Positions 22,101 to 32,949 of a stretch of DNA of 64,000 bases are shown piece after piece. Below the pieces are notes generated by a model that saw only the letters and a program-made list of their open reading frames with translations, was not told where the DNA came from and made no database searches. Where the stretch lies: assembly GCA_011037195.1 (NCBI GenBank), contig JAAEAF010000103.1, forward strand, positions 248,001 to 312,000, given 5' to 3'. Each line of letters begins with the position of its first letter. Position 1 is the stretch's first letter. Made by a program: the position numbers and the translations under genes. This DNA is from Triatoma infestans (taxonomy: Eukaryota > Arthropoda > Insecta > Hemiptera > Reduviidae).

Positions 22101-24315
22101 AGATCTTGATTTAACCAAGGATGATGTCGCCAAGGATGATTCTGATGATGTCGTCAATATTGGTGCTGTAGCAAGCTTCAGTTTTTGGCCTAATTCTTTG
22201 CTGCATCTTTTTCGGACCTGTAATGAAATTAATTTTAAATATTCCTTCATACTTTAAGCTATTTTTCGGAGCATTTATATTTTTATTTTTTTTCAATTAA
22301 ATTGCTAGTATTTCTGTAATGGTTGAATTGTATAGCACTTAGCTGATTTAACCACTTGCGTATTTAAGCAGATACCAAAAAGGGAGGAATATTAGAATTC
22401 ACAACCATATATAGAATATTTATGTATTTTTCCACTTTCTTCTCTATACAGCATAGGTGGCGTAAGCATGGGTGTAAATTTGTGATCATGAATTATACCC
22501 ATGTCTTCATTTCATATCGTTTACTTCTGAACTCTGTTCTGTCACCAATTGGTGCATTACTTTTTCCTAGGAAGTAACGAGTTATAGATTTTTCAGTGGA
22601 GATGTCCAGACACCAAAGGCAACATTAGTTATAGTTTCAATTTATTTGGCGTACAATTAGCATACTTATTTATATTGAAAACAAAATAATTTTATGGCTA
22701 AAACTTTATAAAATTAAATTGCAGCAAAGTAACCAACACCCCCCCAATGACCTTTTCACTTTATATAGGGTATGGATATTTTTTTTACGGTAATAATAAT
22801 ACATTAAACTTTTTGATACAGTAACCCTGACGCCCGAAGTGGATAACCAAGTATCTTCTACAGTTGGTCAGAGTTGTAGTGGAGGAGGTAATAGAAGCGT
22901 AACAGTAAATGAGATGAGGAGCGCCACACCGGTGACAGTAATACCTCCTACAACAATCGTTTGTTTACCTCAAGCACCTCCAACGGTCGCTGCTTCTCCT
23001 GCACCACCCTTAGCTGCACCACTTCCACTTCATACCAGTTCTTCTTCTTCAGCTCTCCCCTATCTTGCTCTTACAACCAGTACACCAGTTAGAGCGGTTC
23101 CTACAAAGACAGTGACTAAAGGCGCAAGTGGCGGGCGACACACTAATAGAAATTCCAATAAACCACCACCTGGTGCAGTCAATCTTGAACGTAGCTATCA
23201 AATCTGTCAAGCTGTTATACAGAATTCTCCTAACAGACATCAACTCAGATGTCAGTTAAAGCCGCCACCGTCACTAATTGCAAAAGCTGCTAGAGCTGTT
23301 AATACGAATAGAAATCGACCTCCATTACCACCTCAAGGTAGGCCTCAGCCACAACAGCATGTTCTATTGAAACATGTATTCACCTCATCACATGGTATTC
23401 CTGTCAACATGGCTGTTTTACCACCCCAGCACAGCAATTCCCAGGTAATTTTTTCTTATTTATAAGAAGTTTTTCTTATTGGATTTTTATGACTCTACAT
23501 TAAATTATACCAACTCCATTGGGGGAAAAAAATCTTATATAATGCTCTTATTGAAAAATGAAATATATTTTTTACATCATAATGCAAAAACACACGTTAC
23601 CGAGTGTTTACGAAAGTTGAAATATTTATTGTGCAGAAACAGTGCAGAAACAAGTACTTGTCTCATATATAGGAAACATTGTAACCCCAGCATCCGCACA
23701 TTTGACATGCAATTTTTTTTGCTTACGACACAAACATCAGTAAAATTATTTGTATTAAAAATGTAACCCACTTTACTTTCAGTCAAGAAGCAACCACTAC
23801 AATCAAAAGGGTAATAAATTTTTGCTATTTAGTATGTTTTTATTAGTAAGTATTCAATATTATTGTATTTATAATAGCAATGCAACAACTAGATATTTCG
23901 GATGCTGCAGATAAAAACTGGCTTTTGTTAATAAAAAAAATCATTATCCAAAACCAAAATGTATTGAATGTTTGCTTATCAGGTGAGTGGAGAATATGTG
24001 ATGCTGCGTGGAGTTCGTCGATCGAATTCAGCTCCTCCGTCCAATGTAGATGTATTACAACAAACAGCAGGGGGCGGTGGCACTGGGGGAGGAGGATGTG
24101 GAGGAGGAGGAGGTAGTGGTGTAGCAGCAAGGGGCCGGCCAGCTAGTGTAGGTGGACCAAGGCCTCCAGACTATCTTGGAGGATTAGCCACCCAAGACAA
24201 CACTTGTGCTTGTAGTCTTAAAGCAATGATTGTCTGTGCCAAGTGTGGAGCGTTTTGTCATAATGACTGCGTAACAGCATCAAGATTATGTATTACATGC
24301 TGCGACATCCGATAA
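6570..24315 (+). CDS. Asx: Polycomb protein Asx (Additional sex combs / ASXL family)
   Basis: Ten coding exons: 6570-6657, 6763-6815, 6949-7144, 15052-15364, 15464-15614, 18214-18508, 18871-20186, 20299-20428, 22822-23444 and 23983-24315. All have GT-AG borders and compatible phases, giving 1165 residues. Known role of the family: Asx binds the nuclear deubiquitinase Calypso/BAP1 through its DEUBAD domain and activates removal of ubiquitin from histone H2A (PR-DUB). Visible here: a lysine/arginine-rich N-terminal block, the DEUBAD at about 164-270, a long acidic middle, proline/threonine-rich linkers and a C-terminal cysteine-rich PHD finger (1130-1165). The vertebrate N-terminal HARE-HTH domain is absent. 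Exons 1-2 are the least certain; exons 4-10 are firm. Confidence 0.92.
8823..11110 (+). mobile_element. Decayed non-LTR retrotransposon, family A (I/R1-like, with RNase H)
   Basis: Broken frames follow the order of a LINE ORF2: the linker between endonuclease and RT ([18 protein letters not shown] near 8870), RT motifs from about 9130 (PYKSPGPNG, then a degenerate [10 protein letters not shown]), the RNase H end ([14 protein letters not shown] near 10480) and a C-terminal cysteine-rich region near 10790 ([14 protein letters not shown]). Stops and frame changes are frequent, so it is long dead. The 3' UTR (11020-11110) matches the element at the right edge and both end in TAA/AAT triplets, as in I-type elements. 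The endonuclease and ORF1 are not recognisable. Confidence 0.75.
12141..12436. repeat. Palindromic foldback element FB1
   Basis: The left arm (12141-12259) and right arm (12318-12436) are inverted copies of about 118 bp at roughly 80% identity, around a 58-bp centre that carries a fragment of a third copy (ataggcttcttcagggta). The right arm holds CTGAGGAAG, then 16 nt, then GAAACG, a motif pair also present in FB2 and FB3. It is non-coding; the two overlapping open frames in it are by-products of the palindrome. Confidence 0.8.
12824..13545 (+). mobile_element. 3' end of a degenerate LINE (RTE/R4-like tail), with duplicated terminus
   Basis: The open frame at 12824-13096 resembles the C-terminal part of RTE- or R4-type ORF2 proteins: [14 protein letters not shown] followed by [17 protein letters not shown], equivalent to their WRWLGHVLR and GRPKxTWRRTIE blocks. 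In another frame near 13105-13150 comes [13 protein letters not shown], the usual end of such proteins. About 75 bp of this terminus (13109-13185) is repeated at 13466-13545 in the same orientation. The upstream RT is missing. Confidence 0.6.
13610..13843. repeat. Palindromic foldback element FB2
   Basis: Arms 13610-13702 and 13752-13843 are inverted copies (about 90% by eye) around a 49-bp loop. The right arm contains CTGACGATG, 10 nt, then GAAACCGGTC. Homologous flanks (atatgcatg and, on the right, tatccagcattacggacc) extend the element to about 13565-13925. The same arm ends the larger foldback at 44838-55645, so FB2 is a short member of that family. Confidence 0.85.
14875..14975 (+). repeat. 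Possible tRNA-derived SINE head
   Basis: A box-A-like TGGTAGCTGTGAGG and a box-B-like GGTTCGGTTCC lie about 45 bp apart. The surrounding 100 bp is more GC-rich than the intron. No cloverleaf could be drawn. Weak evidence. Confidence 0.25.
15052..15614 (+). CDS. Asx: Asx exons 4-5, DEUBAD domain
   Basis: Exon 4 (15052-15364) encodes [20 protein letters not shown], the insect-type lead-in, then the DEUBAD start [20 protein letters not shown] and [18 protein letters not shown]. Exon 5 (15464-15614) continues [20 protein letters not shown] and ends KSKLDPWK. These blocks correspond to the human ASXL1 segment beginning [19 protein letters not shown]. In this family the domain contacts BAP1/Calypso. 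All expected blocks are present in frame. Confidence 0.95.
15761..15998. repeat. Palindromic foldback element FB3
   Basis: Arms 15761-15860 and 15898-15998 are inverted copies (over 90% by eye) around a loop of about 37 bp. The right arm contains CTGAAGATG, 12 nt, then GAAACGGTC, close to the motif pair of FB2. The arm also contains accacaaaatgaagcaggct, whose relatives occur at 62365-62430. It lies in Asx intron 5, 147 bp after the DEUBAD exon. Confidence 0.85.
16390..16490 (+). repeat. Direct repeat, copy 1 (outside the mariner)
   Basis: The block with gtaatcgcacg, ctagctcaaaatgaatgacg and accacaagcacagcat recurs at 17180-17275 at about 80% identity. I do not recognise the element it comes from. 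Confidence 0.55.
16573..17978 (-). mobile_element. Mariner-family transposase fossil with an internal insertion
   Basis: Ends are imperfect inverted repeats (GGGTGTAACAAAAGTCTGCG on the left; the reverse complement GGGCGTAAGAAAAAGTCTG on the right), flanked by TA. Minus-strand frames show mariner blocks in order: a degenerate helix-turn-helix region, [16 protein letters not shown] (first catalytic D, near 17370), [14 protein letters not shown] (second, near 16900) and [10 protein letters not shown] (third, near 16810). The first and second catalytic blocks are about 470 bp apart, too far, because a foreign block (about 16945-17275) sits between them. Many stops: dead. Confidence 0.75.
17180..17275 (+). 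repeat. Direct repeat, copy 2 (inserted inside the mariner)
   Basis: This is the second copy of the block at 16390-16490. It lies between the first and second catalytic aspartates of the mariner, so it is part of a later insertion into that element. Confidence 0.55.
18214..18508 (+). CDS. Asx: Asx exon 6
   Basis: Opens [11 protein letters not shown], the block that follows the DEUBAD in insect Asx, then a threonine-rich stretch ([19 protein letters not shown]), a proline tract ([11 protein letters not shown]) and a basic end (PPTKRNKSQ). It ends in phase 1 before GTATCC, matching the next acceptor. Confidence 0.9.
18871..20186 (+). CDS. Asx: Asx exon 7, long acidic low-complexity region
   Basis: A single 1.3-kb exon gives residues about 366-804, very rich in Glu, Ser, Asp and Lys with no recognisable fold. 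Near its end is [20 protein letters not shown] and [12 protein letters not shown], less repetitive and possibly a conserved short motif. It is probably disordered. The GTAAGT donor follows HHP at 20186. Confidence 0.88.
20299..20428 (+). CDS. Asx: Asx exon 8
   Basis: 130-nt exon encoding [20 protein letters not shown] and a Pro/Gln/His-rich end ([20 protein letters not shown]). Entered in phase 0, left in phase 1, with a strong GTATGT donor. Confidence 0.85.
20429..22821. other. Asx intron 8, possible protease remnant of an LTR element
   Basis: Mostly AT-rich. Near 21395-21450 a short plus-strand frame reads [18 protein letters not shown], resembling the active-site region of retroviral-type aspartic proteases (D-T/S-G, here D-F-G). 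Stops follow within about 30 codons and no LTRs, RT or integrase are visible, so an LTR-element scrap is only possible. Confidence 0.3.
22822..23444 (+). CDS. Asx: Asx exon 9, proline/alanine/serine-rich linker
   Basis: Encodes residues about 848-1055, rich in Pro, Ala, Ser, Thr and Arg ([35 protein letters not shown]). In the middle, [20 protein letters not shown] is more ordered and may be a conserved short motif. It ends in phase 0 at a CAG/GTAATT donor. Confidence 0.9.
23983..24315 (+). CDS. Asx: Asx exon 10, C-terminal PHD finger
   Basis: Starts [20 protein letters not shown], passes through a glycine tract (about 24067-24120) and ends in the atypical [23 protein letters not shown] then [16 protein letters not shown] and TAA at 24313-24315. 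Spacing of Cys and His equals human ASXL1 ([20 protein letters not shown]), so zinc-binding residues are intact. The finger is exactly at the C-terminus, as in the family. Confidence 0.96.
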   Translation: MSGEYVMLRGVRRSNSAPPSNVDVLQQTAGGGGTGGGGCGGGGGSGVAARGRPASVGGPRPPDYLGGLATQDNTCACSLKAMIVCAKCGAFCHNDCVTASRLCITCCDIR

Positions 24316-27300
24316 CATCTGCCTCATTTAGGTGATCCTTGCCAAATTAGGGGCGCCTGATAACCGTCAACATTTAGATATTCAAAAAGGAAATATCTAT
24401 TGGTATATCTTTTAAGTAGAATAATCATGCTAGATGCTTGAATAATAAAAGAAAAAAAAGAAAAGTTAAACATTTTAAAATTTCTGGTACGCGAGGAGGG
24501 TGATTAGTTTCTTAATATAATTTATACTGTAAACACAAAGAGTAAGGCTGTCTGTAAAGCCATGTTGTGCCTTGTAATGGTTTTAAATTCCATTAGAATA
24601 GGACACCTGATATAAGTACGAGGATATGCTTATATCCATAGCCTTTCTTGTTTTATTTTTTTGTATATTGAAAATATTTCAGCACTTGATATGCTTTAGT
24701 CACAGCTTTAGTTTAGAAAGATAATTGGTTTTGAAACTTCTCAACGTTCTTTTGGAGTTTTTTAACATATTATTTTAGTACTTTTATGTATAATAAGCAG
24801 TGAAGAAATTTCATGTAAATAAAGGATTGGCCATTTTATTAAGCCGTAAATTTATAGCAAGACTAGCGTTTCAAACATAACTTACTGCACTTTAATACAA
24901 TTTTTGTTTAGTCTTTTAAAAAGGAGTCCTATAAAATTATAATTAAACCATGTTTTAAAAGGTAATTCGGGTAAAAATATACATTTTTAATGATTTAACA
25001 AGAATTTAATTATTGCTTTATATAAGCTTCTTAGATGTGTTAATTGTTGTTTACCAAAGTGAATATATTCTGAGTTTTTAATTTTACTTATATATTGATA
25101 TATGTAATCTTACATGTTTAGAAACAATGATAAATTATGTTATATTCATTCATTTAATAATGTTAATTTTTTCGAAATTTTTGTTTGACCTCGTAAGTAA
25201 AAATTAAATTTTATATTTCTTGGAATAACAGAACGGTTAGCAGACAATCGTCAAACGAATTGTTTTTTTATTTTTTGCCACTTAATGCAATTATATGTAG
25301 AAGTAATGTATAAATATTGGTACAGCCATTAGCCATCTTTCATTCCTCAATTAAATTCACATTGATCTATAAAAGTCTATATCAACAGTGAAGACTTTGC
25401 TAGGCAAGTAGAACTTTAAATTAATTTCTTTTTATTTTTGTAATTTCAATTTATTTTTCTTTAATATAAGTTAATAATGTTGTCTTAAATAAACCTTAAT
25501 GTTGGTCAATATGTTATTAATTCTGTGAAGCAAGCAATCGAATCTAGTGTACTATTTCAAAGATATTTAAACCTTCAAAATAATTTTATTTATATAATCC
25601 AGATTAACCTAGTTACTCAGCTTATCTGAAGCTTTTATCTAGAACTTTGAATATTCTAAAAGATAGTCCACCAAGGGAGATTCGGTTAACAATATTGTCT
25701 GATTTTTATCTTTTACTTACTTTATTTAATTACCGCTGGTAACATGTGGCTAGAGGAATGATTATTGGGTAACTGTTAAGCGGTTCGGGTGGTTTACTGG
25801 TAATGTTTGTTAAAAATATTTAATAAATAGTAATACCGTTGCTAACAATGTTTGTCCACGTCTTCTAAATGTGAAATGGGCTTAAAGCTTTCCTGAAAAA
25901 TAATTTTACTTTTATTCAAATGAAACTATTTGATCTACCCAATTTACATTTGAGCATTAATTTATTTAGGCTGCTGGAGCAAAGCGGGTTAGAGCATTTT
26001 AGACACCCTGAAAAACAAAAATTGTGTAGTAAAATTAAGTCTGTGTGATTATTTAGTCAATATTCGTTTCTGACCAAAGGTTAAATTGAATAATGTAGAG
26101 CCTAAAAATGAATTCACAATTACGAATCTCCTTTTATAAATAAATACATGGATTTATAGACATATCTAAGATCTTTGATCACTTACCAAAGCACCAAAGT
26201 AAATCAGAATTTGTTGACAAAATAGTTCTAGTTTCTCAACTGCAGCAAAATTATAGAAGTGCAGCGAACATAAATAACGATTCATTCGAAAAAAAATCTC
26301 TCTCTAATTTATCGGTTTTAGGATTAGATTTTTATTGTGAAATAATAATAATAATAAGTCCTCGATTTTATATTTATTGGCTATTTTTTCCTTAACCATA
26401 TATTATGGTACCTTGGAACCTCTTTTTATATACACAATTTTCATTTTATTTAATACTAACTATTTTACATGATTGATGTTTCACAACCTTCATGGACACA
26501 TAACGAAGTCGAAACATTGTCACCCATGTAATAATTACAATTAAATAAAATAAAAATAGGAAGCTATATAAAAAAGTGTAATTTACCACAATACGCTAAA
26601 ATAATAATTTACAAATTTAATCAAAGACTGCGCTTTGTAAGGAAAAACTCTTGTCCGGCGTATTTGCCTTCGATTGGTCATACTAAATCAGACATTGATA
26701 GAAGAATCATTAATTGAAATTGTCTCTCATAATTACCATCGGATAAATACCATTTTCACGATTATTTCCATTTTATCTAACTAAAGTTGAATTTTGTTTG
26801 TGATTACTTTAAATGGTTGGCAAAGATTTAAACAACCCATAGAAATGGTAATATTTGTATATTACTTATCTACTCTAAGCGCTTATTGGCAAGTTCATTA
26901 TTTTAAAAAGACTGTTTTGCGTTCCTAATTTATTTATATTATTTATTTACATTAAACAATTAATACATTAATTAATGTTTCTTATTTATATCGATTTGTT
27001 TTACTATTAACAATATATTTTATTAAAAAGCCTACCGAGCAATGAAACTCTTTGCACATTTATTACTTTTATCTGTTCAAGAAATTGTATTTGTTCTTAA
27101 TTTTGTTTTGTTGAAGTAGAGATTCGTAATTTCGTTGAAATGTACAGTATAATGAAAGTAATGATTTGTTTAAGTGGATTTTGTAACTTTTATTAAACAA
27201 ATAACCACCACAGGGAATAAAGAAAAATTATTGTATTGATTTTTTTGGTTATACATTGAAGAAATAGTTTGCTTATTAAAGTTTGCATATTTCTCTCCTC

Positions 27301-30300
27301 GCGGTACTGTTAGGATTTTATATATATATAAATATATGTGTATACAAAAATATCTTGGGTTGGCATGATTCCTCATTTTTATGCACTACCCTTAAATAGA
27401 GTTATTTAATAAAAAATGATATTTAAATGAAGACAATTGTAAATTATTTTTGGCATTGAAGTTCACATTTTATTTTCTTTTTATTATTCAAAAAAATAAG
27501 AATACAATCAGTGCAATTATTTTACCCATGACAGAATTACTTTTCTTTTGGTAGAACGTTATTATTGGCAACTTTGTATATAACAATTTATTTTTGTTAA
27601 CTGCTTTAGTGTTTAAAATATAAGAAAGAAAAAAAAAAAACACAATATCTCCAATAATGTTTTTTAATACATTTACATTATTTATATATATATATATATA
27701 AACTATTTTAAAGGAGATGTATTATTACATAATGTCAAATATTGTAAATATTCTTCCCCCCTAATGTTATATATTGTGTACTTACACTCTAGGGGGTGTC
27801 TGGTATATACAAAACTCATAGTTTGTAATGTAATTGTTCGATTTTTTTTTTTTTGTTTTCAGAGAATCAGAATTGATATATTTCGTTGCGAATAAAAAAC
27901 AAACAAAAAAGTGAACTGAAAATATTGCAGGTAATTTGTGTAATTATTAATGAAATTTTGCAATATGTAATGAATTTTGTTCGTTTTTTTTTTTAATTTT
28001 TATTATTTGCAAGTGTTTTGCATTACCTAAAAAGAGATTTATATTTACCGGCTCTATACCCTGAGCAGTGTCTGTTATTAAATATTCACATCTAAGATGT
28101 CAATCTGATTTTTTTTTTTTTAATTCATTAGAATCTAATTTTTAAATTAACATGAGAATCCTTTCTGCTTCATCCTGATACTCTTATTGTTTGGTAGCAT
28201 CAGTTCAAAAAACAAATCATAATAATTTAAGTTATTGAAAAGCTCTAAAAATCTTATTGACCGGAATATTACATCAAAAAAATATATATAATATACTTTA
28301 TAATATATATATGATTGGAAATTTTACTGTTAAGAAGCTTTTATCTTACCCTGCAATGACATAATATCAGCTTCTTATTTCAGCAAAAAAAAGTAAAAAT
28401 AAATAAATAAATTGAATTCTCATGAGATATGTACTTTACACAAATTTAATTCTCGCATGCAATATTTAGCGACTTATCTACATTAATATTGCATCAATTA
28501 CATAATTTAGGAACACAAAAATATTAATTAAAATTATATTCAAAAGATTTATTATAGAAATCATGCTAAAAAATTATTGGCAAAGAACTGAAATCATTTG
28601 ATCATTCAACTTAAATTTAAACTAATCATTATCAATAGTTTGGCATATATATTAAATAACTAATTATATTCTATGTAAAAAAAAAAAATATGGATAAACT
28701 TTGTTAGTTTTGTTTTCTTTTGTTGAAAAAGTAAAATTAAGACTAAACACTTGGAGTCTAGATCGTGCATAAATTGAATCTAGCCAATGTCACTTCGACT
28801 TATGATGATGATCATTAGGTGGGGTGAAAAAATATGTATATTTGCTTTACGTTCCTAATTAATATTTATATATAGATATATATATATATTTTTTTTTCAA
28901 TATAAGAGTAAAACATACAAACAAAAATAAAAACAGAAAACCAGTATTTATAGAGTTTAAGAAATGTATAGTGTTTATAATTTGTAAATATAATTATGTA
29001 TAGTATTTTGTACATACTATTGTTTAGAGGAAACAGAGTAATTTACTAGTTCTTCCTGTGAATTATAAGTATATATCGTAATAAATTCTGTGAATGCCTC
29101 AATCCAGCATAAAATAATTATTGTTTAGTTTATATACATATACAAAATATATATTGTAAAATATACATTCTTAAAAATAAAATTATAATTATTTATAAAT
29201 CATAATATTTTACTAGATCAAAAAACATGGTACACAACCTCTGTAAGTATAATGAACATATTTTATAAACAAAAATTAAACTTTTAAAAAATTTTACCTT
29301 TTTTTTTTCTTGTAGACCTAGCATTAATACATTGCTGTATTTATATTCAAATGAATTGCATTTAACATTGAGCGATAGCTTAATAAATTATACAATAATA
29401 GTTATGTTTAAAATAAGGCATCACGCATTTAGTGTAAAGACATAATTTCTAGATTGTGTATTTTGTTATACAAAATAAATCAAAGATTATATTGATTTTC
29501 AATAACTTCAATACGATATAAATTTTAAAAATAGCCCGCCCTTAAAAATTCCTTTCATAGTAATTGATCTAACTTCATGATTGAAGATCTCTTACCCTTT
29601 TTTTTAAAAATAAATAGAAAAGAGAATGGTTTATTTGAAACTTTAATAAACTAGAATTTGGTACTTTGTTTAGTGCTTCAAAACGAATATGTTCGTTATG
29701 ACAAGAAGAAGTGAAAAGCTGCCATGATAAATTTCTCTCCAATTTCTTGATTTCCTTCATTTTTTTACATTTGTATGTCTATTACCAATCGTTTACTTTT
29801 TTCATTCAAAAACATTCTTATTGGTAACAGTGTGTGGTCTTCCAAAATATCACCTTCTATAAGTTCATAATGACCAACTACTAGGTCTTACTTTTTTTGT
29901 ATTCTTTTCCAAAATAATAAATTTCATTTCTCTTTGCTTCACCATTTTCTTTCATTATTTCTTTATTCGATTTTCATTTGTCGGATTGCAATATGAAGAA
30001 ATCATGGTATCCTATCCAGGATGGAAAATTGGTTATTCACTTCATTTTTGGGCTAAGATTGTGATGTAACATTATTGTAGCAGCAATTGATCATTAGGCT
30101 TGAGACAAGATGGGATTTGATTTTCGATACCTATTGGGGATTCTATTATGTAATTATACAGGGAACATAATTACCTACTTGTAGCGATTAGTTGTCTCCA
30201 CAGGGGAGGCAAAAATTATTTATATGGCAAAATAATGATCATAAAAAAAGTATTTTTCTTCCAATATTATTTCCAAAGGCATCCATAAAGTATATAATAC

Positions 30301-31240
30301 AGATTAAATCCCTAAATATTTATATTATGTAAATAATAATAATTTTAAATATTAATCATCCTTATGGGACATTATAACTTACTATTCATTTGCATAATAT
30401 TCGTGAGACCTATTATTGATCATTGTCTCTGTGTCAAATTTTGATGCGGTATATAATAAAGTATTAAATGTTTTATAAATATGACAGTGAAAATTTCCTG
30501 TAAATTCTACTCTACAATAGATAATCTAAATGGTGAAGGATAGTAAGTTGAGAATGAACAGGATCAATCATCTCATTCGACAGGAAAACAAGGAAGCGTA
30601 AGGGCCAATTATATATCGACAAAAAACAAGGTAGGGAGGTTGGAAGGGTATGAGGAAGACGAGCAGGGCCAATTACCTCGTTGGACTGGAAAACAAGGGA
30701 GAGAGACCAACTTTGATGTCTGCCAAGGAAGGGGTTAGAGTGAGGGCAGCTAAATAAAAAACACATAAAATATACTTTATTATGAGACGATGTCTGACAG
30801 CGTAAAAGTGAGAACAGGCTAAAGAACTTGGAACACCCAGCCCCTATACATACAGCAAAAATAGGCTTCGTTACTCCCCCGTTAAGTGTACTGTGCATGT
30901 CTGAGCGCCCTCGGTAGGAGAGCCGAATGAAATATCCCATCTATCAAGTAGTGGTACTGTAACCTAGAACCCACCAGAAGAGCAAATGCAAGGAAGGCTT
31001 AGCTCATCATGATTTTGCCCGCGTTAAGTTAAGCATCAAATTTATTTAATTTCAAGAGTTAAAAGTATACTTAAAATTTATTTTTAATAGTTTTTCAGTA
31101 AAGATTTTAAGACTAGTTTGTAAAAATATTATTTCTAAACCAAAGGTTTCCTCGTGAGGTCGATTACATTAAAATAAAATAGATCAAACCTAATGATGAT
31201 GTATATATGTAGCTAATGAATATATATATATATATATATA
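24316..31240. other. Asx 3' UTR and long AT-rich intergenic region
   Basis: No gene is seen in 6.9 kb. AATAAA at 24818-24823, about 500 bp after the stop, is a candidate Asx polyadenylation signal; others lie further on. Short TA tracts occur near 27687, 28878 and 31221, and an AAT run near 26342. A patch at 30535-30960 is more GC-rich and contains two imperfect copies of a block ending ggaaaacaaggra-g about 100 bp apart; I cannot assign it. Confidence 0.5.
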
Positions 31241-31244
31241 TAAA

Positions 31245-31267
31245 GTTTTCAACTTGTTAGCAATCAG
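31245..31267 (+). repeat. 23-bp inverted repeat, left arm
   Basis: gttttcaacttgttagcaat plus cag; its exact reverse complement is at 32446-32468. The pair brackets a truncated LINE. Confidence 0.8.
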
Positions 31268-31329
31268 CTTACTATATATATATATATAGTAAAAGTTTCA
31301 ACTAGCAATAATCGCACCTCAGGAGACCT

Positions 31330-32395
31330 TCATTGGTTACAATATTGCCTCTGCGCAAGAGTGAGTGAGTATTTAAAATATTTCAGTGTTATGATTAATT
31401 CAATTATGATGTACGGAATTGAAATATGGGGTCTAAAACCACGGATCAAACAGCTACAAATTGTCAAAAATGAGATGTGCAAATACTATTTAGGTGTACC
31501 CACAGCAACAGCTAATGCCGGTGTTTTATGGGAATTAGGTTGTAAAACGGTATTAGCAGAGAGCATCCCCAGGATGTTTAAATATTATTGCCAATTGAAA
31601 CAAAGCACAAAAGGGGAGTTAGTTTCAAAATGTTTTGAATATCAGTGTAATAATAACAATAGTAATAGCTGGGTAAAACAAGTGGAAAGTGAAATTAAAA
31701 GAATAGGTTTGGGATGGATAATTAGAGAGTCTACTTTACCTGTACATGTGTTGCACAAAATAGTTTCAAAAAGAATTAGAGATATTGAACGTCAGAATAT
31801 TCATATGGAAATGGAAAATAAAGTTTCATTAATTTTTTTGAGGGAGAATAAATTATATTATAACACCGAACCATATCTGAATATATTGAGTATAAGAGAA
31901 ATAAAGGCAATGGCTTGGTTCAGACTTGGTGTATGGCGGCTAAAAAGTGAGCGGAAGGGATGTAAAAATAATGTGTGCATACTGTGCGGAGATGAGGCAT
32001 GTTTGATGTAGAGTTCAGGAAGAGAAAAGTTTTATTGAACATTATAAATAACCCGCTGAAACAAAATAATTATAATCAATTGGAATTAAAAATGATTGCC
32101 AGGTTTCTAGTATTTTGTAGGCAAAATTGTAAAGATATAAATTATGTACCAAACAGGATAGAAGAATAAAAATAAATAAACAAATAAAATAAAACTATTA
32201 GTATGTAATTAGATTGTTAAGAATTTTATAAGATACATTATATGGTAAATTGTACATTATATTATGTGATATGGAGAGAGCATATGTTGTAGTTTTGGGC
32301 ATTTGTCAATCAAAATTATATATTAAGGTCGTATAGCTTTAAAGGCTCGACCGTTAAGTGTGTGTATAAATAAATAAATAAAAATAAATATAGTA
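31330..32395 (+). mobile_element. 5'-truncated LINE (C-terminal part of ORF2)
   Basis: The frame 31361-32011 opens within the region just after a LINE reverse transcriptase (SVMINSIMMYGIEIWG, then KNEMCKYYLGVPTATAN) and reaches a cysteine motif (CILCGDE) before a frame change. A second frame from about 32012 gives RKRKVLLNIINNPLKQNN and stops near 32168. A 3' UTR follows and ends in an A/T-rich tail of TAAA repeats near 32368-32392. RT catalytic motifs are missing by 5' truncation. The clade is not clear to me. Confidence 0.65.
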
Positions 32396-32445
32396 TAGGG
32401 AGGTATTAATGTAATATGATGATTCCTAATGATACGAAATAGAAA

Positions 32446-32468
32446 CTGATTGCTAACAAGTTGAAAAC
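32446..32468 (-). repeat. 23-bp inverted repeat, right arm
   Basis: Exact reverse complement of 31245-31267, 23 of 23 bases by eye. It lies about 50 bp beyond the LINE tail. Confidence 0.8.
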
Positions 32469-32884
32469 TGATAGATGAAAAGGCTATATCAGCAATGGTT
32501 AATAAAAAAGGATGATACCAGCAGGTAGAAAAAGAAAAACGAAGTTCAGAAGAAAATAAGGGAAGAACGCAATAATGAATGGAATAGGACCTGCGCCAAA
32601 ATAAATAACTTGGTTATAAAAGATCGGTAGCCGCCTGGCATCCCTTAAAAGTCTACACGACAACAAAGCACAGAACTAATATAAATCTAATCCAAATGTC
32701 TCAGTTGGAAATCTTTTGCAGAAAGGAATTTAATGAGGAACTACATATATCGTCACAAAATACTGGTCTTCTCTTGAAGAGTCGACAGAGCAGCTTACTT
32801 AAGAGTAGTAAGAACAGGAAATTTTCAGGCCCAGGGAGGATATGGAAATCCTCAAATATGCTGGAAGTAGAAAAGAATAGAAGC

Positions 32885-32898
32885 GGGGGGGGGGGGGG
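32885..32898. repeat. G14 homopolymer
   Basis: Fourteen consecutive G at the 3' boundary of the minus-strand family-B LINE, in otherwise AT-rich flanking DNA. Confidence 0.85.
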
Positions 32899-32949
32899 CT
32901 CATTCCATCCACGACTTTCAATTTGAAGTCTATTGTGGATCCCCTTAAG

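Noticed and set aside
23843..24130. Minus-strand leucine/histidine-rich ORF
   Set aside because: Antisense of the glycine-rich Asx exon 10 and its intron.
30512..30940. A 142-codon minus-strand gene
   Set aside because: The frame contains internally repeated DNA and no recognisable domain; likely part of an unassigned repeat.
31218..31290. CRISPR-like or regulatory tandem repeats
   Set aside because: Plain TA dinucleotide tracts, common in this AT-rich DNA; no spacers.
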